Shown here one piece after another: positions 7,398-14,227 of a stretch of DNA of 15,858 nt. Both the position numbers and the translations under genes were made by a program. Positions within the stretch are counted from its first letter, which is position 1. Every line of letters starts with the position of its first letter. The notes beneath the pieces are model-generated. The model made no database searches. It saw only the letters and a list, made by a program, of their open reading frames with translations, and had not been told where the DNA came from. Source of the DNA: an uncultured Oscillospiraceae bacterium (GTDB lineage: Bacteria; Bacillota_A; Clostridia; Oscillospirales; Oscillospiraceae); the NCBI GenBank assembly GCA_900769845.1, contig CAAGIF010000153.1, positions 1-15,858 on the forward strand, read 5' to 3'.

Positions 7398-8009
7398 ATG
7401 CACATACCCAAAGGAACCACCGACCAGTTGGAACTGGTCACCTTCCGGCAGGCGCTGGAATCCGCCAACATCCCCAATAGCCAATACGATATTAAAAAAT
7501 GGCTCTACGCCCCAAATTTCTACTCCGAGTATCGGTACATATTGGGAACCCGGGGAAAGAATCCTCTAATCTGCATCGGCATCAACCCCTCCACCGCAGA
7601 GCCGGATAACCTGGATAATACCCTGAAATCCGTGGAGCGGATCGCATCGGGAAACGGCTTTGATTCCTTTATCATGTTCAATGTCTATGCCCAGCGGGCC
7701 ACTAATCCCGATGCCATGGAGAAAGTATGTAATCCCCTGCTCCATAAGGAAAATCTGGAGGCCTTCCAGCATGTGCTCTCCATTTCCCAAAAGCCCGCCA
7801 TCTGGGCGGCCTGGGGTGCCATCATTGAAAAGCGTGCGTATCTTCCGGATTGTGTCCGGGATATGCTTTCTCTGGGTCAGCAGCACGGCGCCCAATGGTT
7901 CTGCGCTGGGGCCATTACGAAAAAAGGCCACCCCCATCACCCGTTATATCTGAAAAAAGACGAAAAATTAAAACCCTTCGACATTTCGACATATTTGGAC
8001 AAGCTTTAG
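7398..8009 (+). CDS. DUF1643 domain protein
   Basis: The 203-residue soluble protein matches DUF1643 by its motifs: GINPSTA (61-67) after a hydrophobic strand, FNVYAQRATNP (about 84-94), WAAWG (126-130) and KKGHPHHPLYL (165-175). Biochemical function of the family is not established as far as I know. The order of motifs recalls Mug-type uracil-DNA glycosylases, which have GINPG after strand 1 and NPSG near the C-terminus; this is an inference. Start: the ATG at 7398 has GGAGG seven bases upstream, two bases after the preceding stop. An in-frame ATG at 7371 lies inside the upstream gene and has no such site. The N-terminal 40 residues extend beyond the usual core. Fourth gene of the operon. 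Confidence 0.85.
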   Translation: MHIPKGTTDQLELVTFRQALESANIPNSQYDIKKWLYAPNFYSEYRYILGTRGKNPLICIGINPSTAEPDNLDNTLKSVERIASGNGFDSFIMFNVYAQRATNPDAMEKVCNPLLHKENLEAFQHVLSISQKPAIWAAWGAIIEKRAYLPDCVRDMLSLGQQHGAQWFCAGAITKKGHPHHPLYLKKDEKLKPFDISTYLDKL

Positions 8010-8018
8010 GAGTATACT

Positions 8019-8195
8019 ATGAATGGATGTGAATGCGATACCTGCTGGTATTACGATTACGACGAGGAATATGAGGAATACTTTTGCATGATGGATCTTG
8101 ACGAGGACGAGGTCTACCGCTTTTTCACATGCCCGGGCGGCCGCTGCCCATATTACAGGCAGGGGGACGACTATACTCTGGCAAGGAGACAATGA
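8019..8195 (+). CDS. 58-residue six-cysteine acidic protein (DUF6472-like)
   Basis: This small protein is very acidic and Tyr-rich, with cysteines at 4, 6, 9, 23, 38 and 43. The order is CECDTCWYYDYDEEYEEY, then FCMMDLDEDE, then a C-x4-C-P-Y-Y segment. It resembles the short Clostridia family DUF6472, whose members share the C-x2-C...DEEY...C...DEDE...CPYY layout. Zinc or Fe-S binding is plausible but unproven. Start: the ATG at 8019. Its Shine-Dalgarno AGGAG (8008-8012) overlaps the TAG stop of the DUF1643 gene, which suggests translational coupling. The stop at 8193-8195 is one base from the next start. An overlapping frame of the next gene could hide this ORF, but coding density, ribosome site and family match support it. 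Confidence 0.85.
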   Translation: MNGCECDTCWYYDYDEEYEEYFCMMDLDEDEVYRFFTCPGGRCPYYRQGDDYTLARRQ

Positions 8196-8196
8196 T

Positions 8197-10068
8197 GTGA
8201 AGCGACCTTTCCTGCTGATAACGATACTTTTGCTTTTGCTTTCCGGATGCGATCCGGTTTCCACCCCACCGCCAACCGAAGGCGCCGCCGCTCCTCCGCC
8301 GGTTCAGACCGAGCCGCCGAGCTGCTGCCGTCCCGGGGAGCCTCTGGAAACCGACACCGCCGGCGCATTGCAGGTATATCAGCCGGAAGGGTCTTTTTTT
8401 AATGGCCTTCTCATAAAAGATTCGGATCTTCTCCTCTTTTCCGGCGAGGAGCGCACGACGCTTACCCTTCTTACCGGGGATGATCTTCAGGAAATCGCCT
8501 CCGTTACCCTGGACTGTGTTATCCGGCCGGAGGATCCCGGAGTAACCGCCACCGGAACAGCCGTTACATATTATGACCATCTCCGGCAGGAGTTGGTTTT
8601 TCTTGACAGAACTCTCGGATCTCCCTATCGGGTCTCCATGCCCACGGGGATTCTGGGTGCGCCAGCGCTTTCAGCTGACCAGAGCCTTCTGTATTATTGT
8701 ACCGCCGACGCGCTAAGGGTCATGGATCTGGAAAGCGGCATGGACCGGCTGCTGGTTCAGATGGAATTTCCCTACCAATGCATCAACGGACTCCATGGGG
8801 ACGATACCTTTCTCTCCTGCAGTGTATCCGATGCCGTAGGGAACTGGTCCTATCTGTTTTTAGGCTGTGAAACCGGGCAGCTTCTTTGGGAATGCAAGGA
8901 TTCCCTTCAGCTTTGGGCCTGGGGCGGCCAGTATTTTGCCACCCGGCAGGATGGCGCGTACACGGAAATGCTCACGGGTTCCTTTGAATCCGACGAGGTT
9001 TTCTCCCTGGATTCCGTACCCCATAGCGCTGCGGCCTATCCTCTGCCGGAAATGGGGGCAGTAATGCTCAGCGCTGCTGACCTCGACGGTCACAGGCTGG
9101 ATCTCTATCATCTTCAGAGCAAGCAGCACATTGCTTCCGTTACCCTCCCCAGCGGATTGTCCCCACGGAATCCAGTGGCGGATCCGAGCAGAAACTGTAT
9201 CTGGTTTCTCTGTTTCTCCCCGGAATCCGGAACTTCCCTTCTGCTGCGGTGGAACTATGATCTGTCCTCCTGCGGAGAACCGGTTATCTGCGCAGCCCCC
9301 AGAAGAACGGCAGAACAACCGGATCTTGCAGGTCTGGCGGAATGTAAAGCCCGGGCGGACGCCATTTCCCGGCAATATGATATGGACATCCTGCTTTGGA
9401 CGGATGCTACCGCCGTCGAGCCCTGGGACTACCGGCTGGTCCCGGAATACCAGGTCCCCCTTCTGGAGCAACAGCTTCAGCTTTTGGAGCAGGCTCTGAA
9501 CGCATTCCCGGAGGGATTTTTCCGGAAGGCCTTCGGAAGTGACGGCAACCGGATCCGGGTGTGTCTTGTGCGGTCGATTTTGGGCAAATCCGATACCAGC
9601 GCCCTGGAAAGTGTGGACGGTCTGCAATTCTGGGACGAAGACGGCATTCCCTATGTATGCTTGACCGCCCAGGATTCCATGCCCAGGCATTTGGTTCACG
9701 AGCTGTTCCATGTGATGGACAGCCATGTTCTCAGCGCCTGCGCCGCCTACGACAACTGGTCGCAATGGAATCCGCCGGATTTTGCCTATGATTACGACTA
9801 TCTTCAAAATCTCCAGCGGGATGATTGGGACTTGACCCGGGGAGAAAACCGGCATTTTATCGATCTGTATTCCATGAGTTTCCCCAAAGAAGACCGGGCG
9901 CGGATTATGGAATACGCTATGACGGAGGGAAGCGAAGACTGTTTCCGGTCTGATGCCATGCAGGCTAAACTGCTTGCCCTGTGTCTTGGGCTGCGGGAAG
10001 GATTCGCTCTGGATGACGCATCCGGTCCGTTTCTGTGGGAACAGTATTTAAAACAGCCCATATCCTAA
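8197..10068 (+). CDS. Large lipoprotein with a beta-rich domain and a C-terminal HExxH metallopeptidase-like domain
   Basis: The predicted 623-residue product has a lipoprotein signal: MKRP, a Leu/Ile core and LLSGC with lipidated C18, so it should sit on the outer face of the membrane. A Pro-rich linker (about 20-45) follows. Residues about 50-385 are beta-rich with repeated four-strand-like units (for example ALSADQSLLYYCTADALRVMDLESG), possibly a propeller. The C-terminal ~220 residues include HELFH (H501, E502, H505) and FPKEDRARIMEYA, where E565 could be a third zinc ligand, as in gluzincins. The pattern loosely recalls lethal-factor-like peptidases. I do not recognise a named family. 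Start: GTG at 8197 with AGGAG eight bases upstream, one base after the preceding stop. An in-frame ATG at 8098 lies inside the DUF6472-like gene and would remove a sensible lipoprotein signal. Last gene of the operon. Substrate unknown. Confidence 0.85.
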   Translation: MKRPFLLITILLLLLSGCDPVSTPPPTEGAAAPPPVQTEPPSCCRPGEPLETDTAGALQVYQPEGSFFNGLLIKDSDLLLFSGEERTTLTLLTGDDLQEIASVTLDCVIRPEDPGVTATGTAVTYYDHLRQELVFLDRTLGSPYRVSMPTGILGAPALSADQSLLYYCTADALRVMDLESGMDRLLVQMEFPYQCINGLHGDDTFLSCSVSDAVGNWSYLFLGCETGQLLWECKDSLQLWAWGGQYFATRQDGAYTEMLTGSFESDEVFSLDSVPHSAAAYPLPEMGAVMLSAADLDGHRLDLYHLQSKQHIASVTLPSGLSPRNPVADPSRNCIWFLCFSPESGTSLLLRWNYDLSSCGEPVICAAPRRTAEQPDLAGLAECKARADAISRQYDMDILLWTDATAVEPWDYRLVPEYQVPLLEQQLQLLEQALNAFPEGFFRKAFGSDGNRIRVCLVRSILGKSDTSALESVDGLQFWDEDGIPYVCLTAQDSMPRHLVHELFHVMDSHVLSACAAYDNWSQWNPPDFAYDYDYLQNLQRDDWDLTRGENRHFIDLYSMSFPKEDRARIMEYAMTEGSEDCFRSDAMQAKLLALCLGLREGFALDDASGPFLWEQYLKQPIS

Positions 10069-10074
10069 TAATAA

Positions 10075-10104
10075 ATTCCCGGTTTTCCGTAGAAAACCGG
10101 GAAT
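10075..10104. terminator. Bidirectional terminator between the lipoprotein operon and the LCP gene
   Basis: A perfect 13-bp inverted repeat (10075-10087 with 10092-10104, loop CGTA) lies between two convergent genes. On the plus strand CTTCTTTT follows; on the minus strand TTTATTATT follows. It can end both transcripts. Confidence 0.88.
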
Positions 10105-10122
10105 CTTCTTTTCTCCTGCAAA

Positions 10123-11172
10123 TCAGCCAACGCTGCCGTTGTCGGTGGACAGGGTATCCACCAACACCTTGATATTTCCGGGAATATCCGGAACCAGAAC
10201 AGCCATACCGTTGATCCGGGCCTGGTAATACTCGCCCTCCACAGGAATCCGCTGGCTGACGAACTCCGCCTCGGAGAGCATAGGGAACAGGCTGACTGCA
10301 TAGCCGATCACATCTGCCTTGCTCATGTCCGTGGTGACCATGGGAAGCAGATCATCCATCCAGGTAATCAGTTCCGTCAGCTTCAGATTGCGATACCGGT
10401 CAAGCAGCAGATTCAGCAGCTCCCGCTGACGGGAGGTGCGGTTGAAATCTCTGCCGGCATCGCCTCTGTACCGGGCATACCACAGTGCTTCGTTACCCGT
10501 CAGGGTAGTGGTTCCGGCCTTCAGAGAGCTGCCGTTCTTTATATTGATGAAGCTTGCCTGATCGGATGTGAGGGTAATCTCCACACCGCCCATCATATCG
10601 ATCATCTTTGCGAAATTGGTGAAATCAATTTCCACCATGCCGTCGATCTGAACACCGAAATTATATTCCAGTGTTTCCTTCAGCAGCTGCATACCGCCCC
10701 AGGTATAGGAAACATTCAGACGGCTCTTTCCGTACTTGGGAATTTCCACATACATATCCCGCATGAAGGATGTCATGGTAATGGTCTTCTTCACCTTGTT
10801 GAAGGTGCAAAGAATCATGGTGTCGGATCTTGCAACATCACCGCTTTGATAGTCCGCGCCGATCAGCAGGATATTCACCAGGTCAGAATTCTCTCCGCCG
10901 ATGATAACATCCGTCTTTTCGCCCAGATTAACATCCTCGGGATCCTGCTCCTGAATGGTGGAATCCACCTCGGTAGGATCCGTTTCCTGCATAGCCAGCG
11001 CATCCTCAATCGAGAGGCTGGGCTGGGGCGTTTCGTTGGATACATAATGCATCTGTCCCAGCAGATATTCGGCGTACACCGTACCTGCCAGCAGAGTTGT
11101 AAAGATCATGCCCAGCACCACACACAGAACAATCAGTGTGCTGCGAAGCATGGATTTTTTCTTATTTGCCAT
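10123..11172 (-). CDS. LytR-CpsA-Psr (LCP) family cell-wall glycopolymer transferase
   Basis: The 349-residue protein is of normal LCP size. A cytoplasmic basic N-terminus and one membrane helix (about 11-35) are followed by an acidic, flexible extracellular stretch (about 45-95) and the LCP domain (about 98-260). Diagnostic motifs are ILLIGAD (101-107), RSDTMIL (115-121), SFMRD (135-139), GGMQLLKETLEYNFG (about 159-173), and ALWYARYR with RDFNRTSRQR (241-250). The conserved Arg and Asp residues bind polyprenyl-pyrophosphate in the family. LCP enzymes transfer glycopolymers such as teichoic acids or capsule from lipid carriers to peptidoglycan. Start: ATG at 11172, GGAGG seven bases upstream. 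It has its own promoter and shares a terminator with the convergent operon. The acceptor polymer cannot be told from sequence. Confidence 0.93.
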   Translation of the reverse strand: MANKKKSMLRSTLIVLCVVLGMIFTTLLAGTVYAEYLLGQMHYVSNETPQPSLSIEDALAMQETDPTEVDSTIQEQDPEDVNLGEKTDVIIGGENSDLVNILLIGADYQSGDVARSDTMILCTFNKVKKTITMTSFMRDMYVEIPKYGKSRLNVSYTWGGMQLLKETLEYNFGVQIDGMVEIDFTNFAKMIDMMGGVEITLTSDQASFINIKNGSSLKAGTTTLTGNEALWYARYRGDAGRDFNRTSRQRELLNLLLDRYRNLKLTELITWMDDLLPMVTTDMSKADVIGYAVSLFPMLSEAEFVSQRIPVEGEYYQARINGMAVLVPDIPGNIKVLVDTLSTDNGSVG

Positions 11173-11207
11173 GAAATAACCTCCGGAATCAAGTAAACCT
11201 TAAATCC

Positions 11208-11237
11208 ATTATATTATTATACAAGGTTTTTAATCAA
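11208..11237 (-). promoter_or_regulatory. Putative sigma-A promoter of the LCP gene
   Basis: On the minus strand, TTGATT (11232-11237) and TATAAT (11208-11213) are 18 bases apart, about 35 bases upstream of the start codon. A second TATAAT lies nearby, but without a correctly spaced -35. Confidence 0.6.
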
Positions 11238-11245
11238 ATTTCTAC

Positions 11246-11262
11246 TGCTATTTTCAACAGCA
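11246..11262 (-). terminator. Possible weak terminator downstream of spo0A
   Basis: A 7-bp stem including one G-U pair (11246-11252 with 11256-11262) lies about 60 bases past the spo0A stop and upstream of the LCP promoter. There is no T-run after it on the minus strand, so function is doubtful. Confidence 0.2.
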
Positions 11263-11320
11263 TTTTACCGGTCAATTGCTATATTTTGTATACTATTTTT
11301 ATATTTTTTCTTAAGAAATC

Positions 11321-12043
11321 TTAATCTTCCGGATTTTGCCGCAATCTGTCGGCGATTCGGGTGATGAATTCCGCATTGGTAGGCTTGGTCACATTTCCGT
11401 CGGGACCCGGCGGGAAATAGGTTCTCCACACCTGCATATCTCCCCGTTTCAGGGCAGACACCACCGCGCTGCGGATGGTGCGTTCTACCTTATCCTTGTT
11501 GGAACTGAACATCTTCGCCACCGCAGGATATAGTTCCTTGGTAACCATCTGTCCCGGCTGCTCCATGGCCAGGAGAATCGCCTCCCGGGCATAGCCGTAA
11601 CCATCCAGCTTCGTCCGCATACCCAGGCTCAGCAGCAGATTGGAAACAACCGTTCTGGGATCTGCCCGGGTGATCTGAGGTTTGTCCATGTGGGCCACCA
11701 GGTCCGCAAGACGGGATGCCGTGGCATGGATCTCGCAGGGCTTTACCAGTACATAGCCTACGCCCAGTCTGCCCACGGACTCCAAAACATATTCCGTTGC
11801 CAGCCGGGTGGTCGCCATAACCACCGGGTTGATTCCCATTTCCGCCATCCGCTGCAGGATGGTAATGCCGTCCAGCCCCGGCATCAGCATATCCAGAACC
11901 AAAACATCCGGTTTGAAAGACCGTATCATTTCCAGGGTTAACTTCCCCTCGTGAGCTGTTTTGATTATGTAGGTACCGGATATCTGTTCCACCAGTGCCT
12001 GGGTAAATTCCTCCGTTGCATCGGCAATGAGCAATTTCAGCAT
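11321..12043 (-). CDS. spo0A: Sporulation master regulator Spo0A
   Basis: A receiver domain (about 1-118) is joined to the Spo0A-specific DNA-binding domain (about 130-240). The C-terminus is diagnostic: ITKELYPAVAKMF...VERTIRSAVVSALKRGD...KPTNAEFITRIADRLR parallels the Spo0A recognition helix region. The phosphoacceptor is the Asp in DVLVLDMLMPG (D51 from this start). The conserved Thr (MATTR) and Lys (VLVKPC) are present. The second Asp of the usual acidic pair is Ala (IADA instead of VADD). The protein switches on sporulation when phosphorylated. Start: the ATG at 12043 is chosen conservatively; a TTG at 12049 adds two residues (M-E) and aligns with B. subtilis Spo0A, which starts MEK. Ribosome-site evidence is weak for both. 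It has its own promoter with a nearby 0A box. Confidence 0.93.
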   Translation of the reverse strand: MLKLLIADATEEFTQALVEQISGTYIIKTAHEGKLTLEMIRSFKPDVLVLDMLMPGLDGITILQRMAEMGINPVVMATTRLATEYVLESVGRLGVGYVLVKPCEIHATASRLADLVAHMDKPQITRADPRTVVSNLLLSLGMRTKLDGYGYAREAILLAMEQPGQMVTKELYPAVAKMFSSNKDKVERTIRSAVVSALKRGDMQVWRTYFPPGPDGNVTKPTNAEFITRIADRLRQNPED

Positions 12044-12085
12044 TTCCAAGTCACACCCACTTCCCTCTGTTTCCTCATTGTCTAT

Positions 12086-12114
12086 AAGATAACACAGGGG
12101 AATGAATTTTTCAA
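12086..12114 (-). promoter_or_regulatory. Putative promoter of spo0A
   Basis: On the minus strand, TTGAAA (12109-12114, 5/6) and TATCTT (12086-12091, 4/6) are 17 bases apart, about 43 bases upstream of the ATG. The weak -10 would fit a regulated promoter. Confidence 0.5.
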
Positions 12115-12145
12115 TTGATTAGCCCTATACGATCATTCGCGTTTT

Positions 12146-12152
12146 TTCGACA
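12146..12152 (-). promoter_or_regulatory. Putative Spo0A-binding box (0A box) upstream of spo0A
   Basis: The minus strand reads ATTGTCGAAAA here, containing the core TGTCGAA known as the Spo0A recognition sequence in Bacilli and Clostridia. It lies 32 bases upstream of the proposed spo0A -35, a usual place for autoregulation. The core alone occurs by chance about twice in a window of this size, so the position is the main support. Confidence 0.5.
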
Positions 12153-12160
12153 ATTTAAGA

Positions 12161-12186
12161 CGGCATCCAGGGATCCCCGGATGCCG
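12161..12186 (-). terminator. Probable terminator of the HtrA-like gene
   Basis: An 8-bp stem (12161-12168 with 12179-12186), one A-C mismatch and an inner GGG/CCC stem lie 17 bases beyond the protease stop codon. The following sequence is only weakly T-rich (TCTTAAATTG) and overlaps the spo0A regulatory region. Confidence 0.5.
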
Positions 12187-12202
12187 CTTATTGTATTTAC
12201 TC

Positions 12203-13714
12203 TTAGTCAAAGGGGAAGAAATAGTCGTACCACTCCTGGTAACTGCCGTCCTTGGGCATATCGCCCTCATTGGGCTGCGGAGCGGGAGTCTCGGTAGTGG
12301 CAGGCTTCTCATCCAGCGTAATATCCAGCACCACCGTCTTTCCCCCCCGGGACACCGTGAGAGTGGTGGTATCCCCTGCCTTGAAATTACGCAGAGCCCG
12401 GGTCAGCGTGGAAACATTGGTTACGCCGTATCCCCCCAGCGCGATGATAATATCCTTCTCCTGAAGCCCCGCTGCCTCCGCGCAGTAGCCGGGGGTAACC
12501 TCCCGGACATAGGCGCCCATGGGAATGCCGTAATACTCCGCAGCGGCAGCATCCACATCGCTGACCATCACACCCAAATAGGCGCCGGTCACATAGCCGT
12601 AGTTGATCAGATCCTCTACCATGCCGATCACATCGTCAATGGGAATGGCGAAGCCGATACCCTCGATAGATGCGCCGGATGCCGAAGAACCGGAGTATTT
12701 TGCGGTGGTGATTCCCACCACCTGGCCCTTCATATTAAACAGCGGGCCGCCGGAGTTGCCCGAATTGATGGCCGCATCCGTCTGAATCATATTGATGGTG
12801 ACGCCGTCGGTGTTCACATCCCGGTTCTTTGCGCTGACATAACCGGCGGTCATGGTGGAAGTAAGCTCTCCCAGAGGATTGCCGATGGCAACCACCTGAT
12901 CGCCCACGATCAGCGCATCGCTGGAGCCGAGGGTAACGGCAGGAAGACCGTTTGCCTCTACCTTCAGAACCGCCACATCATTAATGCTGTCCGAGCCGAT
13001 GATTTGCGCCGGCAATTCTTCGCCCTCATGGGTCGCCACAGTCACTTCCGCAGCGCCCTCCACCACATGGGCGTTGGTAACTACATAGCCATTCTCTGTA
13101 AGAATGAAGCCGGAGCCGGCAGAGGTTCCGGTGACGCTCTGTCCGTAGGCAGAACCGGCAACCTTGCAGGTGATCAGCACCACACTGTCCACATTCTGGG
13201 CGTATACCTGTCCGGGGGTCAGACCATCCCCGGAGCTGACTGTTCCCGACACGGAATTACCGTTATTTTTTGCTGCGGCAGCAGCTTTGTCCACCTGCTG
13301 CTGCAAATCGTCCAGCTTCAGCTGGAAGTCCTGGGTCATGGTCCGGGTTTCTTCTTCCCAGCGGCGGTTGATCTGAGCCGCGGTAATGCCGCAGCTTCCC
13401 GCCACCAATCCGATAATCAGTACAGCGCAAAGGATCCGCTTCCACACCTTTCCGCCGCGGGCAGGCATTTTTTCTGCCTTCGGAGGGAACTGTGCAGCCG
13501 TATATCCGGGAGCAGCCGCCTGCGGCCGTGCATCATGATTCATCACATAGGGAGAATCCGCAAAGGGGGATACTTTCTTTCCGGTTTCGGGCGCACCGGG
13601 GGGGGCTGTCCAACTGCCTGTCTCCACCGGGATTTCCTCAGGGATTTCCGGATTCTGAACGGGAGCGACATTCTCCTGTTCCCCACCGGTATTTTCTGTT
13701 TCAAAATATTCCAT
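12203..13714 (-). CDS. Membrane-anchored HtrA/DegP-like serine protease with PDZ domain
   Basis: The 503-residue protein has a long cytoplasmic Pro/Glu-rich N-terminus (about 1-88), one membrane helix (about 91-114), a short coiled region (about 118-150), a trypsin-like domain (about 165-360) and one PDZ domain (about 375-470). The catalytic triad is intact: H216 in VVTNAHVV, D246 in SINDVAVLKV and S321 in NSGNSGGPL. HtrA proteases act outside the membrane as chaperone/proteases that remove misfolded exported proteins. The acidic Tyr/Phe-rich tail after the PDZ domain (EWYDYFFPFD) is distinctive. Start: ATG at 13714, GGAGG seven bases upstream. It has its own strong promoter and a ~90-base leader. 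Subfamily (HtrA, HtrB or YyxA) cannot be chosen from sequence alone. Confidence 0.93.
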   Translation of the reverse strand: MEYFETENTGGEQENVAPVQNPEIPEEIPVETGSWTAPPGAPETGKKVSPFADSPYVMNHDARPQAAAPGYTAAQFPPKAEKMPARGGKVWKRILCAVLIIGLVAGSCGITAAQINRRWEEETRTMTQDFQLKLDDLQQQVDKAAAAAKNNGNSVSGTVSSGDGLTPGQVYAQNVDSVVLITCKVAGSAYGQSVTGTSAGSGFILTENGYVVTNAHVVEGAAEVTVATHEGEELPAQIIGSDSINDVAVLKVEANGLPAVTLGSSDALIVGDQVVAIGNPLGELTSTMTAGYVSAKNRDVNTDGVTINMIQTDAAINSGNSGGPLFNMKGQVVGITTAKYSGSSASGASIEGIGFAIPIDDVIGMVEDLINYGYVTGAYLGVMVSDVDAAAAEYYGIPMGAYVREVTPGYCAEAAGLQEKDIIIALGGYGVTNVSTLTRALRNFKAGDTTTLTVSRGGKTVVLDITLDEKPATTETPAPQPNEGDMPKDGSYQEWYDYFFPFD

Positions 13715-13817
13715 AATCCTGCCTCCAAGGCTTTTTTATTTATCATAGAGATGACATATGAATGAAATATGTACACCAGAAAAATATTTTCTGAACATAC
13801 TATTCCTTAACAATCTT

Positions 13818-13846
13818 ATCATAAAGGTTTTATAAAACTTCGTCAA
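13818..13846 (-). promoter_or_regulatory. Sigma-A promoter of the HtrA-like gene
   Basis: On the minus strand, TTGACG (13841-13846) and TATGAT (13818-13823) are 17 bases apart. Each matches consensus 5/6. An imperfect ACATAT/ATATGT repeat lies in the leader, but no known stress operator was recognised. Confidence 0.72.
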
Positions 13847-13861
13847 GTGTACAAAATAAGA

Positions 13862-13887
13862 AATGCGGCAGCTTAAGCCGCCGCATT
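13862..13887 (-). terminator. Rho-independent terminator of the DUF1540 gene
   Basis: An 8-bp stem (13862-13869 with 13880-13887), an A-C mismatch and an inner GCTT/AAGC stem are followed on the minus strand by TCTTATTTTG. It lies just past the stop codon. Confidence 0.75.
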
Positions 13888-13895
13888 CCGGTGCG

Positions 13896-14060
13896 TCATC
13901 TCTTGCGGAAAGACTTGCAGTCGGTGCACTGGTCCTGGGTGGGATTTGCCTCGTGAGTACCAACGAGGATCCGATCCAGGGAGCAGTAATTCTCGCTGTC
14001 GCAGTGATAAGCGCAGGACTGAACGGTACATTCGATGCACTTGTTAGCATTGTAGTTCAT
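13896..14060 (-). CDS. DUF1540 domain small cysteine-rich protein
   Basis: This 54-residue protein has eight cysteines: CIECTVQSCAYHCDSENYC at 8-26, then C45 and C48 near the C-terminus. The sequence ILVGTHEANPTQDQCTDC is the core of DUF1540, a small Firmicutes family common in spore-formers. Metal binding or a role in spores has been suggested for relatives, but this copy has no direct evidence. Start: ATG at 14060, AGGAGG nine bases upstream. The gene is monocistronic with a terminator just after it. No confident promoter could be assigned in the short divergent region shared with rpe. Confidence 0.88.
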   Translation of the reverse strand: MNYNANKCIECTVQSCAYHCDSENYCSLDRILVGTHEANPTQDQCTDCKSFRKR

Positions 14061-14142
14061 AAACCATTTCCTCCTTTTTTATGGGTTCCCCATTAGTATG
14101 GCCCGGGCAACAGAAAACATACTGGCAAAGAAATCCTTTTCG

Positions 14143-14171
14143 TTGCATTTTCAAAACATACATGGTATGAT
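14143..14171 (+). promoter_or_regulatory. Sigma-A promoter of rpe
   Basis: TTGCAT (14143-14148) and TATGAT (14166-14171) are 17 bases apart, about 57 bases upstream of the rpe start. Confidence 0.65.
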
Positions 14172-14227
14172 GATATAAGAAAATACGAACCGGACCTCCG
14201 GCCGTTTCCCCCAAGGAGAATTTGGTT

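Noticed and set aside
8098..8196. Upstream in-frame ATG as start of the lipoprotein
   Set aside because: It lies within the DUF6472-like gene and has no ribosome site. The resulting extension would bury the lipoprotein signal, and the GTG at 8197 has AGGAG at proper spacing.
8860..9855. 331-codon minus-strand open frame inside the lipoprotein gene
   Set aside because: Antisense to the lipoprotein, which has a lipobox and peptidase motif. The shadow lacks a ribosome site and family features.
12191..13765. 524-codon plus-strand open frame
   Set aside because: Antisense to the HtrA-like protease, which has an intact triad and a strong ribosome site. The antisense product has no recognisable motif.
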